In this document: one piece after another, positions 18,101-28,649 of the stretch
Layout of the letters: each line of letters starts with the position of its first letter
How positions within the stretch are numbered: position 1 is the first letter of the stretch
Assembly (NCBI GenBank): GCA_027673765.1
Contig: JAQDWB010000004.1
Span: 96,427 to 160,426, forward strand
Length of the DNA: 64,000 bases
From: Coriobacteriaceae bacterium AM113-163
Lineage (GTDB): Bacteria > Actinomycetota > Coriobacteriia > Coriobacteriales > Coriobacteriaceae
Direction: 5' to 3'
Program-made: the position numbers and the translations under genes
The notes under the pieces: generated by a model
What the model was told of the DNA's origin: nothing
Database searches by the model: none
Seen by the model: the letters and a program-made list of their open reading frames with translations, nothing else

Positions 18101-18721
18101 CTAGCGCAGCTGGGCGTAATGGTTGTAAATCGTAATAGCCGTGGGATAAAGATAGCGCCCGGACTGGATCACATAGACCAGACCCTGCGCAAAACAGGAG
18201 AAGAACAACTCATCGAGCGAGGACTTCCCCACCATCTTGCGCAGCGCATGGGCATAGTCGCCGTGACGGTTGGGCTCGATGGCATCGGCCACAAAGACCA
18301 CCATATCGAGCGGCGTCATGTCGCAGGCACCCACGGTGTGACGGTCGACAGCCTGGAAAACGGCCGGTGACAGCTCGGGAAAAAGCTGCGGAAGCTCATA
18401 GGCGGCAACAGGGCCATGCAAAAGCGGCGTCGCGGCGGAAGGAGAGCCGGCAACCTTGATGCCATAGTGAAGCGCGCGGGCCACGAGCTCATCATCGGAA
18501 AGAACCTTGTCCCAGTCGTGAATTAAGCCGGCGGCAGCCGCATCAAAGCGGTCAACGCCGTAGACCTCGGCCAGATGAAGTGCGGTCTCGGCAACACCCA
18601 GCGAATGCACATAGCGCTTGCGCTTATCTTTCATGCGAACATCGAGCAGCTCTTGAATGCGCTTGAGCAGCGCGCGCTCATCGCCCTCAAACTGATCCTC
18701 AACCGACAACGTAGCCCCCAT
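18101..18721 (-). CDS. yqeK: YqeK-type HD-domain hydrolase (Ap4A-degrading family)
   Basis: HD-superfamily metal hydrolase; YqeK proteins split diadenosine tetraphosphate into two ADP. The first metal ligand His40 lies in RYVHSLGVAETA and the HD pair is His68-Asp69 in GLIHDWDK; HGPVAAY and the VDRHTVG and DAIEPNRHG motifs complete the set. It is 206 residues from the ATG at 18721, which overlaps the nadD TGA by one base. A GTG one codon earlier is also possible. Confidence 0.92.
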   Translation of the reverse strand: MGATLSVEDQFEGDERALLKRIQELLDVRMKDKRKRYVHSLGVAETALHLAEVYGVDRFDAAAAGLIHDWDKVLSDDELVARALHYGIKVAGSPSAATPLLHGPVAAYELPQLFPELSPAVFQAVDRHTVGACDMTPLDMVVFVADAIEPNRHGDYAHALRKMVGKSSLDELFFSCFAQGLVYVIQSGRYLYPTAITIYNHYAQLR

Positions 18722-19398
18722 CACTCAAAATCTTCTTGACCCAGATCGACATACAAACTGCGCTTGCGAATGTAGCCGAGCACAGACTCGCTCGTAAGAT
18801 AGCGCACGCTCATGCCGCGGGCAACTCGCTTACGAATGTTCGTCGAGCTGATCGCCAGCGCCGGAATCTGAATATAGCGCACATCGAACGGCAGCCCCGA
18901 CTCTTTGATTCGGGCACGCGCCGTATCGATATCAAAGCCCGGTCGCGTCGCCGCAATAAAGGTAGCAAGCTCAGCGATTCGTTCGGCATCATGCCAGGTC
19001 ACAATATCAATAATCGCGTCGGCACCCGTAATAAAGTAGAGCTTTACCTGCGGCGGGTAAAAGTCGCGAAGGGCATGAAGCGTATCGGCCGTATAGGTTA
19101 CGCCCGGACGGTCAATCTCGAACCGGCTCGCCAAAAAGGCCGGGTTCGCGGCGGTGGCGAGGACCGTCATGGCATAACGGTCCTCAGCAGGCGTCACCGG
19201 TTTGTCGAGTTTAAAGGCAGGAGAGCCGGCCGGCATAAAGAGCACAGCGTCCAAGTCGAGCGACTCGCGCGCCTGTTCGGCAGTCACCAGGTGCCCGTAA
19301 TGAATCGGGTCGAATGTGCCGCCCATAATGCCAAGCCGAAACTCTTTGCCCTCTTTTATGGGCAGCTCGGGCAAACCGATTCCACCGCGCAGCGACAT
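18721..19398 (-). CDS. nadD: Nicotinate-nucleotide adenylyltransferase
   Basis: Converts nicotinate mononucleotide to deamido-NAD in NAD synthesis. The nucleotidyltransferase signature GGTFDPIHYGH (26-36) and the C-terminal ISSTNIRKR are clear. At 225 residues it is normal, with about 20 extra N-terminal residues. The ATG at 19398 follows a GGAGGGCGAG overlapping the obgE end. It sits between obgE and yqeK, the usual order. Confidence 0.95.
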   Translation of the reverse strand: MSLRGGIGLPELPIKEGKEFRLGIMGGTFDPIHYGHLVTAEQARESLDLDAVLFMPAGSPAFKLDKPVTPAEDRYAMTVLATAANPAFLASRFEIDRPGVTYTADTLHALRDFYPPQVKLYFITGADAIIDIVTWHDAERIAELATFIAATRPGFDIDTARARIKESGLPFDVRYIQIPALAISSTNIRKRVARGMSVRYLTSESVLGYIRKRSLYVDLGQEDFE

Positions 19399-19401
19399 GG
19401 C

Positions 19402-20880
<1,479 letters not shown>

Positions 20881-20883
20881 CTA

Positions 20884-20927
20884 CAAAAAGAGGGAGACCC
20901 TTGAATCCTAAAACTCAAGTGCCTCCC
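20884..20927 (-). terminator. Terminator after rpmA
   Basis: On the minus strand GGGAGGCACTTGAG pairs imperfectly with TTCAAGGGTCTCCC and is followed by CTTTTTGTAG, 26 bases past the rpmA stop and just upstream of the obgE ribosome site. It could also act as a partial (attenuating) terminator within the operon. Confidence 0.65.
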
Positions 20928-20952
20928 ACATATGTGCTCTATGAAGGGTGAA

Positions 20953-21210
20953 TTACGCGTTCGCGAGCGGGCGTACGCTGACCCTGTGCTTGATACCCTT
21001 GTGGAACTCAACGGTACCGTCGACCAGCGCGAACAGCGTGTCGTCCTTGCCACGGCCAACGTTCTCACCCGGGTGGATGTGAGTGCCGTGCTGACGGACG
21101 AGAATCGTGCCCGTGGTTACCGTCTGGCCGGCATAGCGCTTCGTGCCAAGGCGCTGACCGCGGGAGTCACGGCCATTACGGGAGGAACCGAGTCCTTTTT
21201 TGTGTGCCAT
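20953..21210 (-). CDS. rpmA: Ribosomal protein L27
   Basis: 50S protein near the peptidyl-transferase centre. [20 protein letters not shown] and [21 protein letters not shown] are diagnostic; 85 residues. It begins directly with MAHKKG, without the cleaved N-terminal extension seen in many Firmicutes. It follows rplU by 33 bases. Confidence 0.98.
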   Translation of the reverse strand: MAHKKGLGSSRNGRDSRGQRLGTKRYAGQTVTTGTILVRQHGTHIHPGENVGRGKDDTLFALVDGTVEFHKGIKHRVSVRPLANA

Positions 21211-21243
21211 TGTGTATACCTACTCTTTCGTTACGAGTGTAAT

Positions 21244-21618
21244 CTACTCGGCGACGGGAGCCTCGGCAACAGCCTCGGCCTCTGCCTTGACAGCCTTCTT
21301 GGCGCGGGACGTAGCCTGGACCTTCACGATCTTCAGCTTGGTGAGCTGCTGACGATGACCCTTCAGACGACGATAGCGCTTACGCTTGTGGAACTTGAAG
21401 ACCAGCTGCTTCTCGCCCTTGAACTGCTCAACGATCTGAGCGGTAACCTTGGCCTTGGCCAGCTTGTCGGGATCGGTGACGATCTTCTTACCATCGTTGA
21501 GGAAGATGACCGGCAGGGTGACCTTGTCGCCCTCATTGCCCTCGATCTTCTCGACGGTGATGACATCGTCGGTGGCGACCTTGTACTGCTTGCCGCCCGT
21601 GTTAACGATTGCGTACAT
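21244..21618 (-). CDS. rplU: Ribosomal protein L21
   Basis: 50S protein; MYAIVNTGGKQYKV and KRKRYRRLKGHRQQLTKLKI identify it. It is 124 residues from the ATG at 21618 (ribosome site GAAGGG), with an Ala/Glu/Lys-rich tail of about 20 residues beyond the usual end. In many Gram-positives the L21 gene follows an RNase E/G gene; here it follows the TIGR03936 gene directly. Confidence 0.97.
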   Translation of the reverse strand: MYAIVNTGGKQYKVATDDVITVEKIEGNEGDKVTLPVIFLNDGKKIVTDPDKLAKAKVTAQIVEQFKGEKQLVFKFHKRKRYRRLKGHRQQLTKLKIVKVQATSRAKKAVKAEAEAVAEAPVAE

Positions 21619-21685
21619 GTTTACTTGCCCTTCATGCATCAGTTAGTGCAACAGCCGAATATAGTAGCAGGCGATAATACCCCCG

Positions 21686-22498
21686 TCAACGAGTATGTGG
21701 AGCAAATCCACAAGTTCGCACAGGTATGGGGCTGACGAGTCGGCCCTCGTCGTCCTCGCATGCTTGATTCTGACGCTCGACATCGTAGGAGCAGATGGTC
21801 ACGAGGTCTTGCATACCGGTGGAAACAATAGGTGCATCCACGCCCGGGGTCAAGCCCTGCAACAAAACATCAGCAGCGGAAAGCAAAATTTCCGGACGCA
21901 TGGAGCCCTCGTTGTCGGCATGGGTGTCGAGCATGAGCACCAAATGATCCGGGCGCTCCCCCGCCGTGAGCTCATAGCCCACGAGCGTGTGATCCAAATC
22001 CAAGCGCTTGCTCTTTTTTCCGCGCGCGTAGTCGATGCCATGGTCCGCGCGCAGCGTGTCGATCGCACGACGCACCTCGTCGGGGCTTACGGGCGCCTCG
22101 GGATCCAAGTGCAGGTCGATGCGATACGACAGGCGCGTGAGCTGCGCCGTCAACGCCGGCGTGCGCACGTCGATGTACGCCGCCTCGATGGGCGCCAGAT
22201 CGGCCGGAGACGCCGCAGCCAGGCGCCCAAACGCCTCGTCGAGCGCCACGAACTCGGTCATAAACAGGTCATACCACTCGCAGGTCGACGACGTACCAAC
22301 CGGTAGCGCCGAAGAGAAGCCCACGCGCATGTGCGGAGAGAAGCCCTGCGTGACGGCATAGGGAAGTCCCGCACGGCGCACGATGCGCTCAATGGTATGG
22401 ATTACTTCGAGATGGCCCAGGTACTTAAGGCGGTCGCGCTTGCCATAGCGAACACGAAGCCTAAAGAGCGAGGGGTTGTCGGTCAGGCGCTCACTCAT
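21686..22498 (-). CDS. TIGR03936 / DUF2344 radical-SAM-linked protein
   Basis: A family found next to, or fused with, TIGR03960 radical SAM proteins; its biochemical role is not established. The recognisable core is FRLRVRYGKRDRLKYLGHLEVIHTIERIVRRAGLPYAVTQGFSPHMRVGFSSALPVGTSS. It is 270 residues. The ATG at 22498 overlaps the TGA of the radical SAM gene (ATGA), so the two are translationally coupled and probably work together. Confidence 0.9.
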   Translation of the reverse strand: MSERLTDNPSLFRLRVRYGKRDRLKYLGHLEVIHTIERIVRRAGLPYAVTQGFSPHMRVGFSSALPVGTSSTCEWYDLFMTEFVALDEAFGRLAAASPADLAPIEAAYIDVRTPALTAQLTRLSYRIDLHLDPEAPVSPDEVRRAIDTLRADHGIDYARGKKSKRLDLDHTLVGYELTAGERPDHLVLMLDTHADNEGSMRPEILLSAADVLLQGLTPGVDAPIVSTGMQDLVTICSYDVERQNQACEDDEGRLVSPIPVRTCGFAPHTR

Positions 22499-24372
22499 GC
22501 GCGATCACCCATCAATACATTCTTGGCGTGGAGCGTGGGGCAGATCCCGCAGCCGGTGCACGACGTGCGGGTGCAGTCGGGAGTCGTGACGCCCTCGAGC
22601 GAGCGACGGTACTCGCGCTCGAGGAAGCCGCGCGTGCAGCCGGGACTCACGTGTTCCCACGGCAGGCGCCAGTCCAACTCGTAGGGCAGGTGCACGAGCT
22701 CATTGAGGTCGATGCCGTTTTTGGCAGCAGCTTCCTTCCAGTTATCGAGCGAGAAATGCTCTACCCAGGCGTCAAAGCGAGAGCCCGAGCGCCAAGCATC
22801 GATGATGACGGGCGTCATGTCACGACCGGCGCGGGACAGCGCGGCCTCGATGAGCGAGGTCTCGGCATCGTGGTAATGCACGCGGACGGCACGGTTGCGA
22901 ACGCTCGTGATAAGCAGCTTCTGGCGACGCTTGACGTCGTCGTAGTCGAGCTGCGGGCACCACTGGAACGGCGTGGCAGCCTTGGGGATAAAGACCGAAA
23001 CCGAGATGGATACCGAAATCGAGCCGCGACGAGCCTTGGGCACCACGGAACGACCGAGCTCCAGCACGTGATCGGCCAGATTGGCAATGGCTACGATGTC
23101 CTCGTCGCGCTCACCGGGAAGGCCCATCATAAAGTAGAGCTTCATGCGGTTCCAGCCGGCCTCGAAGGCCGCCTTGGCCGCACGGTCCAGGTCCTCCTCG
23201 GTCACGTTCTTGTTAATGATGTCACGCATGCGCTGACTGCCGGCCTCGGGCGCGAACGTCAGGCCGCCCTTCTTTTCGCCGGCGACCGACTCGGCCATAT
23301 CCACGCCAAACGAATCCAGGCGCTGCGACGGAATAGATACGCGAATACCCGTATCCTCCAGGCGACGGTTGAGCCTGCCGAGTACGTCGCGAATGCAGGA
23401 GTGGTCAGTCGTGGAGAGCGAGGTCAGCGACACCTCGTCATAGCCGGTCTTTTCCAGACCCTGAATCACCGACGAGACGATCTGGTCGGCCGAGCGCTCG
23501 CGCACTGGGCGATACGTCATGCCGGCCTGGCAAAAACGACAGCCGCGGGCGCAGCCGCGCAGGATCTCGATAGACAGGCGGTCGTGGACCAGCTGCGCAT
23601 AGGGTACGCACGACTGCGACAGCGGATTCGTGGCGCCGAAATCCTCGACGACGCGCTTGTAGACCACGGTCGGCGCATCCTTGCCTTCACGCGGCACGGT
23701 GTAGCCATGCGGCGAACAGGGCTCGTCGTGACGAACCTCATAGAGCGACGGCACGTAGTTGCCGGCAATGGATGCAAGCTGCTCAACAATCTGTGCGCGC
23801 GGGACTCCTTCGTCGCGCAGGCGACGATGCAGCTGGCAGGTCTCGAGCAGCGACTCCTCGCCCTCGCCGATGAGGATGGCATCGAAGAAGGCCGCGTACG
23901 GCTCGGGGTTGTACACCGAGGGGCCGCCGGCGATGATAATGGGGTCGTCCTCGGTACGGTCGGCCGCTAACAGCGGAATGCCAGCGAGGTCGAGTGCCTC
24001 GAGGAAGTTCGTCACCGCCATCTCGTGCGGCACATGCAGGCCGACGATATCAAACGAAGCGACCGGCGCTGCGCCCTCGAGCGACAGCAGCGGAATGCCC
24101 GCCTCGCGCATGGCGTCACCCATATCGGGCCACGGCACATAGCCGCGCTCGCAGGAGATGCCCTCGGCCTGGTTAAGGATGTTGTAGAGGATGGCGATGC
24201 CCTGGTTAGGCAGACCGACCTCGTACACATCCGGGTAGATCAGGCAGCAACGGTAGTCGGCATCGGCCTTGGAAAGCGTGCCCCACTCGTGATCGATATA
24301 GCGGCTCGGTTTCTCGACCTTGGCGAGCAGCGGCTCAATTAAATGAAAACAGTCTTGGTATGCAACGCGCAA
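22495..24372 (-). CDS. TIGR03960 family B12-binding-like radical SAM protein
   Basis: Radical SAM enzyme of unknown substrate. The 4Fe-4S motif CxxxCxxC is at Cys274, Cys278 and Cys281 (RGCARGCRFCQAG). The N-terminal ~200 residues form a cobalamin-binding-like domain (PDVYEVGLPNQGIAILYNILN, IVGLHVPHEMAVTNFLEAL). A second cysteine cluster near the C-terminus (CTRTSCTGCGICPTLHAKN) may hold another cluster. It is 625 residues; the TTG at 24372 follows AGGGG overlapping the previous stop. Confidence 0.92.
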   Translation of the reverse strand: MRVAYQDCFHLIEPLLAKVEKPSRYIDHEWGTLSKADADYRCCLIYPDVYEVGLPNQGIAILYNILNQAEGISCERGYVPWPDMGDAMREAGIPLLSLEGAAPVASFDIVGLHVPHEMAVTNFLEALDLAGIPLLAADRTEDDPIIIAGGPSVYNPEPYAAFFDAILIGEGEESLLETCQLHRRLRDEGVPRAQIVEQLASIAGNYVPSLYEVRHDEPCSPHGYTVPREGKDAPTVVYKRVVEDFGATNPLSQSCVPYAQLVHDRLSIEILRGCARGCRFCQAGMTYRPVRERSADQIVSSVIQGLEKTGYDEVSLTSLSTTDHSCIRDVLGRLNRRLEDTGIRVSIPSQRLDSFGVDMAESVAGEKKGGLTFAPEAGSQRMRDIINKNVTEEDLDRAAKAAFEAGWNRMKLYFMMGLPGERDEDIVAIANLADHVLELGRSVVPKARRGSISVSISVSVFIPKAATPFQWCPQLDYDDVKRRQKLLITSVRNRAVRVHYHDAETSLIEAALSRAGRDMTPVIIDAWRSGSRFDAWVEHFSLDNWKEAAAKNGIDLNELVHLPYELDWRLPWEHVSPGCTRGFLEREYRRSLEGVTTPDCTRTSCTGCGICPTLHAKNVLMGDRA

Positions 24373-24382
24373 CGGAAAACCC

Positions 24383-25312
24383 CTAAGCTGCGAGATCGGA
24401 TGCGTCCTGGTAGGACGCGATAGGACGGGTAGCGCCCGCGACGGTGGTCACCAGATCGCGAACACGGGAGAACGTGGAAGTGACCACCTCGTTGGCACGG
24501 CTGTAGTCGACATCGCGCTCGTAGAGCGAAACGAGCGCACGGCCCATGCCGTAGGTGCCCGCGGCAGCAGTGAGCGCCTTGACGGCAAACCCAATATGCG
24601 GCGTCTGTTTGACGAGCGCGCGGGTGACCGCGCGGATCACAAGACCGCCGGCAAGCACGCCCGCGACCTCGTAGCCGCGCTCAGGCTTAATGCCGCGTCC
24701 AAAGACGGCAGCAAGCTCAAAGAGCATGCCCACCTGCGCCAGCGCCATAACGGGATAATCGGCGCCAGGCAAAAACACCAGCGCACCGGTCGCCATATTG
24801 GTGAGCGCGCACGAGGTGATGATACGATTGGCGGCCGCGATGCGCATGAAGGCAAAGTTCGCAGCAAAAGCCGTTTCCTTGTCGGTGCGATCGAGAATCC
24901 AGCGGGCAAGCGTCTCGAGCAGATACGTCTTATCGGTTGCCGCTACCACGCCGAGCATGGGCGTGGACTCCTCGATAAACGGCACCTCAACAGCAGACTC
25001 GGCAAGCACGCACACGGGCGCGCCGGCGATCACGAGCTCCTGCACGGCACTCTCCAAGCGGTCGGAACCACACGAGAGCACCAGCACCACATCGGTATCG
25101 GTCTTTGGAGCAATTCGCTCCTCCCCCAGACGCTCGACGCGCACAATACCCGAGGTCGTCTGCGGCACAAAGGCGTCACGCACCGTCTCGGCCAGAAAGC
25201 GCGAGGCGGACGAATCCAGATAGACCGAGACGCGCACCGGCGTATCGGAATCCTTCTTAACGGACGCGCCCATCTTAAAAGCGCGGGTCAGCTTATCTAC
25301 GGGAATTTTCAT
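24383..25312 (-). CDS. Unidentified membrane-associated protein (possible DUF697/YcjF-like)
   Basis: I do not recognise this 309-residue protein with confidence. Residues 1-140 are soluble, with alternating beta/alpha character (VRVSVYLDSSAS, DVVLVLSCGSDRLESAVQELVIAGAPVCVLAES), reminiscent of a degenerate nucleotide-binding fold without a P-loop. Residues 150-265 are Ala/Gly-rich and hydrophobic (TNMATGALVFLPGADYPVMALAQVGMLFEL, GVLAGGLVIRAVTRALV), similar in character to DUF697 domains of GTPase-linked membrane proteins. It lies between rodA and the TIGR03960 gene with short gaps, so it is probably cotranscribed with cell-shape genes. Confidence 0.6.
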   Translation of the reverse strand: MKIPVDKLTRAFKMGASVKKDSDTPVRVSVYLDSSASRFLAETVRDAFVPQTTSGIVRVERLGEERIAPKTDTDVVLVLSCGSDRLESAVQELVIAGAPVCVLAESAVEVPFIEESTPMLGVVAATDKTYLLETLARWILDRTDKETAFAANFAFMRIAAANRIITSCALTNMATGALVFLPGADYPVMALAQVGMLFELAAVFGRGIKPERGYEVAGVLAGGLVIRAVTRALVKQTPHIGFAVKALTAAAGTYGMGRALVSLYERDVDYSRANEVVTSTFSRVRDLVTTVAGATRPIASYQDASDLAA

Positions 25313-25330
25313 AGCAAACCCCTCCAGCGG

Positions 25331-26557
25331 TTACGCGGCGCCCGAACGATGCCGCCATATGGATTGTACGATACCCACCGTCAGCAGCTGAATCATCATC
25401 GAAGACGAACCAAAGCTAATAAACGGTAGCGGAATACCGGTAATCGGCATCATGCCGATGCACATGCCGATGTTTTCGAAGGTCTGGAACGCCCACATGC
25501 CAACGATGCCAACACACGAAAGACGCAAAAACAGGGACTCACACTTAAAGGCGACGCGAATCGTCGAAAAGATAAGCAGCACGTAGAGGCACAGGAGCAA
25601 AAAGGAGCCGCAGAAGCCAAAGGTCTCGGACAAAAAGGCGAAGACGAAGTCGGTATGGAACTCGGGTAGGAAGCCGCCGGCCGACTGCGTCGCATGCCCC
25701 AGGCCCTTACCAAAGAAACCGCCCGAGCCGACCGCGATCAACGACTGCTGCAGATTGTACGCATCGTCCGAATCGGCATTATCGGGGTCGATAAAGACCG
25801 TCAGGCGGTTCATCTGATACTGCTTGATGAGCACATCGTGGCCGAGCAACGAATCAAAGACCGAATCGAGCGCCAGGACGAGGGCCACCAGGCCCACGAG
25901 CAGGGCCAGGGTCGACAGCACCCATTCGCGACGTGCACCGCTCATGCAGATGACGATGGCGCCAGAAACCAGTACGACCAGGCCCGATCCCAGGTCGCCC
26001 ATGGCAACGACGGCCAAAAACGGAATGGACAGCATGCCGCAGAGCTTGACGTAGTCGCGAACGGTATCGATGCGCCCGTTATACTGCGAGCCAAGCGTAG
26101 CAATAAAGAAGATGGTGATGAGCTTGGCAAGCTCAACCGGCTGGAATGTCAAGCCGATACCGGGAATCTTGATCCAGCCCGTCATGCCCAAACCGCCCGT
26201 ATAGGACAGACCTGGAATCTTAGGCGAGAGGATCACGATCAGGTCGATGACGAGCAACGCCGTCGAGAAATTGGAAATACCGCGCAGATCGGTACGCCAG
26301 ACCAGCACCGCCAGCACCGCACCGATGCCAATTCCCAGCAGATGGCGTGAGAACGAGGCATCGGCCTTAAACTGCGAAGCCGACCAGATAATGATGGCAC
26401 CGTAGGCGACAAGCGCCACAGTAGCCACGAGCACACCGATATGCACCTTTTGGCGAAACGTGCCGCGCGACGCCGAAAGTTGCTTGTTGACGCGGTCCAG
26501 GCTGCTGCGAGAGCCGGTCTTGGTTGAACGGAACAGATCCGCCGGAGAAAAATCCAT
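25331..26557 (-). CDS. rodA: RodA, SEDS-family peptidoglycan glycosyltransferase
   Basis: Polymerises glycan strands for lateral wall growth together with PBP2. It is a multi-pass SEDS protein of 408 residues with about ten membrane helices; diagnostic segments are LTFQPVELAKL, YQMNRLTVFIDP, SGGFFGKGLG and the terminal ITGIPLPFISFGSSSM. The ATG at 26557 follows ATAGGAGG, 9 bases past the PBP2 stop. Genomic pairing with mreBCD and PBP2 supports RodA rather than FtsW. Confidence 0.95.
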   Translation of the reverse strand: MDFSPADLFRSTKTGSRSSLDRVNKQLSASRGTFRQKVHIGVLVATVALVAYGAIIIWSASQFKADASFSRHLLGIGIGAVLAVLVWRTDLRGISNFSTALLVIDLIVILSPKIPGLSYTGGLGMTGWIKIPGIGLTFQPVELAKLITIFFIATLGSQYNGRIDTVRDYVKLCGMLSIPFLAVVAMGDLGSGLVVLVSGAIVICMSGARREWVLSTLALLVGLVALVLALDSVFDSLLGHDVLIKQYQMNRLTVFIDPDNADSDDAYNLQQSLIAVGSGGFFGKGLGHATQSAGGFLPEFHTDFVFAFLSETFGFCGSFLLLCLYVLLIFSTIRVAFKCESLFLRLSCVGIVGMWAFQTFENIGMCIGMMPITGIPLPFISFGSSSMMIQLLTVGIVQSIWRHRSGAA

Positions 26558-26566
26558 CGCAACCTC

Positions 26567-28636
26567 CTATCGAACCGAAGAATCGCCCGAGGCCGAAGAG
26601 GTATCGGGCTCGTCATAAATCACGCCGAGCACGTCGCGCACGACATGCATCGCGGTATCCGAGCCACCGCCGCCCTGCTCCAGGACAGTAGCGATAACAT
26701 ACTTGGGATCATCGGCCGGTGCATAGGCGCAGAACCACGCGTATTCGTCCTCGCCGCTTTTCTCGCCCGTGCCCGACTTGCCGTATACCTGCGGCGTCAG
26801 GGTGCCAAAGTGAGCCGCCAGGGACGTCGATGCCGTGTAAATCACGTCGTGCATGCCGTTGCGGACAAGAGCCAAATCCGAATCGCTGTTGATCTTGGCC
26901 TCTAGGCGCTTCTTCTTGCCCTTTCCGTTGTACTTATAGGCATCGCCGTCGCCATCGCGCGACACGGCAGACAAAAACACGTGAGGCACGTACTGTTTGC
27001 CGCCGTTGGCAAGACCCATATAGGCGCACGCCATCTGCAGGGGCGTCACCAGGATGTCGCCCTGGCCGATGGCAATATTGGTCATATCGCCGGCATTCCA
27101 CTTGCGGTCCTCGGCAGAGGCGTCGGTGAAGTACGACTCTTTCCACTCGGCATCGGGAATACGGCCCGCGCCCTCACTCGGCAGATCGATACCGCAGGTC
27201 TTGCCTAGGCCCCAGCGACGAAAGACCTCCTGCAGCCCCTCGGAATGTTGCTCGTCATAAAAGAACGCCTTGCCCATGTCGTAGAAGACGGGGTCGCACG
27301 AGTTGGCGATACCCGACTGCAGCGTCATGGTGCCGTGGCCAGACGTCAACCAGCAGCGCTTGCCCCAAGCCTTGCCCAGGCCAGTCCAATAGCCCGTGCA
27401 GTTGGTTGTCTGCGTTGAAGTGTAGGTTCCAAACTCAAGACCGGCCAGTGCCGAGAGCGGCTTGATGGTCGAGGCCGACATGTACTGTCCGCTAATGGCG
27501 CGGTTGAGCAGCGGGTGCGAACCCTTGTCATCATTGAGCTCGGTCCACACGTCATTTGAGACGCCGCCGATAAAGACGGACGGATCGAACTTGGGCTCGC
27601 TCGCCATGCCCAGGATCTCGCCATTGTTGGGATCGAGACACACCACGGCGCCGTTGCCGGCATTGCTGTAGCCAGTGGTCTTGGCAAGCTCGATAGCGCT
27701 CGCCAGCGCCGTCTCACAGGCCTGTTGGATCTTAAGGTCGAGCGTAAGCTTAATGTCGGAGCCGGCCTTCGCGGGCACGGCGCCGGCCTGACCGGTCACA
27801 TTGCCCGAGGCATCGACCTTGACGGTCTGCTCGCCACGAATGCCCTGCAGCAGGTTTTCGTAGTAGCTCTCAACGCCCGCCTGGCCCACGATATCGCCCG
27901 ACTGGTACGTAATCTTGCCAGCAGAAGCATCATCATCGCCAGAGGTTTTCTTATTCTGAGCCTCGAGCTGCTCGGAGGTAATGGTGCCGGTATAGCCCAA
28001 GATATGGCATGCCGTCTCGCCATATGGATACTGGCGCTCGGTACGCTCGGCAATCTTGACGCCCGGGAACTCGCCGGCGTGCTCCTGAATATAGGCGACC
28101 GTGGAACGACGGACGTCCGTCGCGATGGTATGCAGGCTCTGAGCGCCCTCTGTATTGTCCTGAATATTGCGAAGGACCGCCACGTAAGGCATTCCAAGCA
28201 AGTTGGCAAGATGGCGAACCAGAACCTCATCCTCCGCAAGGTCGCGGTAGGCCACGACAGCAAGTGAGGGACGGTTCTGGACAAGCGCCACGCCATTGCG
28301 GTCGAGGATGCGACCGCGCACAGCGGGTGTGGTAACGGTGCGAGTCTGATTACTATTAGCCTGCTTCTCGTAATAGTCCGACGAGACCATCTGCATGCCC
28401 CACAGCTTGACGGCAAGCGCCGCAAACATCGCGCCCACACCCGTGGTGAGGATGGAAAAGCGGCCCTTAAAGGCGGTCGCCGCGGTATTGCCCTCGCCCT
28501 CGGTGGCGCGCGGGGCCGTTCCATGCTGCGTATCGTAGGTAAATCGGGAATCGCCACGACGCATGATGACCAGCGCGACCACGATGGCCACGACCAACAC
28601 GATACCGGCGATAATAACCGTCAACTGGGAAGACAT
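26567..28636 (-). CDS. mrdA: Penicillin-binding protein 2 (elongasome transpeptidase)
   Basis: Class B PBP that crosslinks peptidoglycan with RodA. The nucleophile motif STIK (Ser389-Lys392), a SCD element in IANSCDP and the KSGTG motif near the C-terminus are present, and the N-terminal pedestal domain has RGRILDRNG (108-116). It is 689 residues. The N-terminus is unusual: a first membrane helix at about 5-25 is followed by a polar linker and a second hydrophobic segment at about 60-80, where most PBP2 have one anchor. It starts 13 bases past the mreD end, with GGGAGG. Confidence 0.95.
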   Translation of the reverse strand: MSSQLTVIIAGIVLVVAIVVALVIMRRGDSRFTYDTQHGTAPRATEGEGNTAATAFKGRFSILTTGVGAMFAALAVKLWGMQMVSSDYYEKQANSNQTRTVTTPAVRGRILDRNGVALVQNRPSLAVVAYRDLAEDEVLVRHLANLLGMPYVAVLRNIQDNTEGAQSLHTIATDVRRSTVAYIQEHAGEFPGVKIAERTERQYPYGETACHILGYTGTITSEQLEAQNKKTSGDDDASAGKITYQSGDIVGQAGVESYYENLLQGIRGEQTVKVDASGNVTGQAGAVPAKAGSDIKLTLDLKIQQACETALASAIELAKTTGYSNAGNGAVVCLDPNNGEILGMASEPKFDPSVFIGGVSNDVWTELNDDKGSHPLLNRAISGQYMSASTIKPLSALAGLEFGTYTSTQTTNCTGYWTGLGKAWGKRCWLTSGHGTMTLQSGIANSCDPVFYDMGKAFFYDEQHSEGLQEVFRRWGLGKTCGIDLPSEGAGRIPDAEWKESYFTDASAEDRKWNAGDMTNIAIGQGDILVTPLQMACAYMGLANGGKQYVPHVFLSAVSRDGDGDAYKYNGKGKKKRLEAKINSDSDLALVRNGMHDVIYTASTSLAAHFGTLTPQVYGKSGTGEKSGEDEYAWFCAYAPADDPKYVIATVLEQGGGGSDTAMHVVRDVLGVIYDEPDTSSASGDSSVR

Positions 28637-28649
28637 CTACGGGCCTCCC

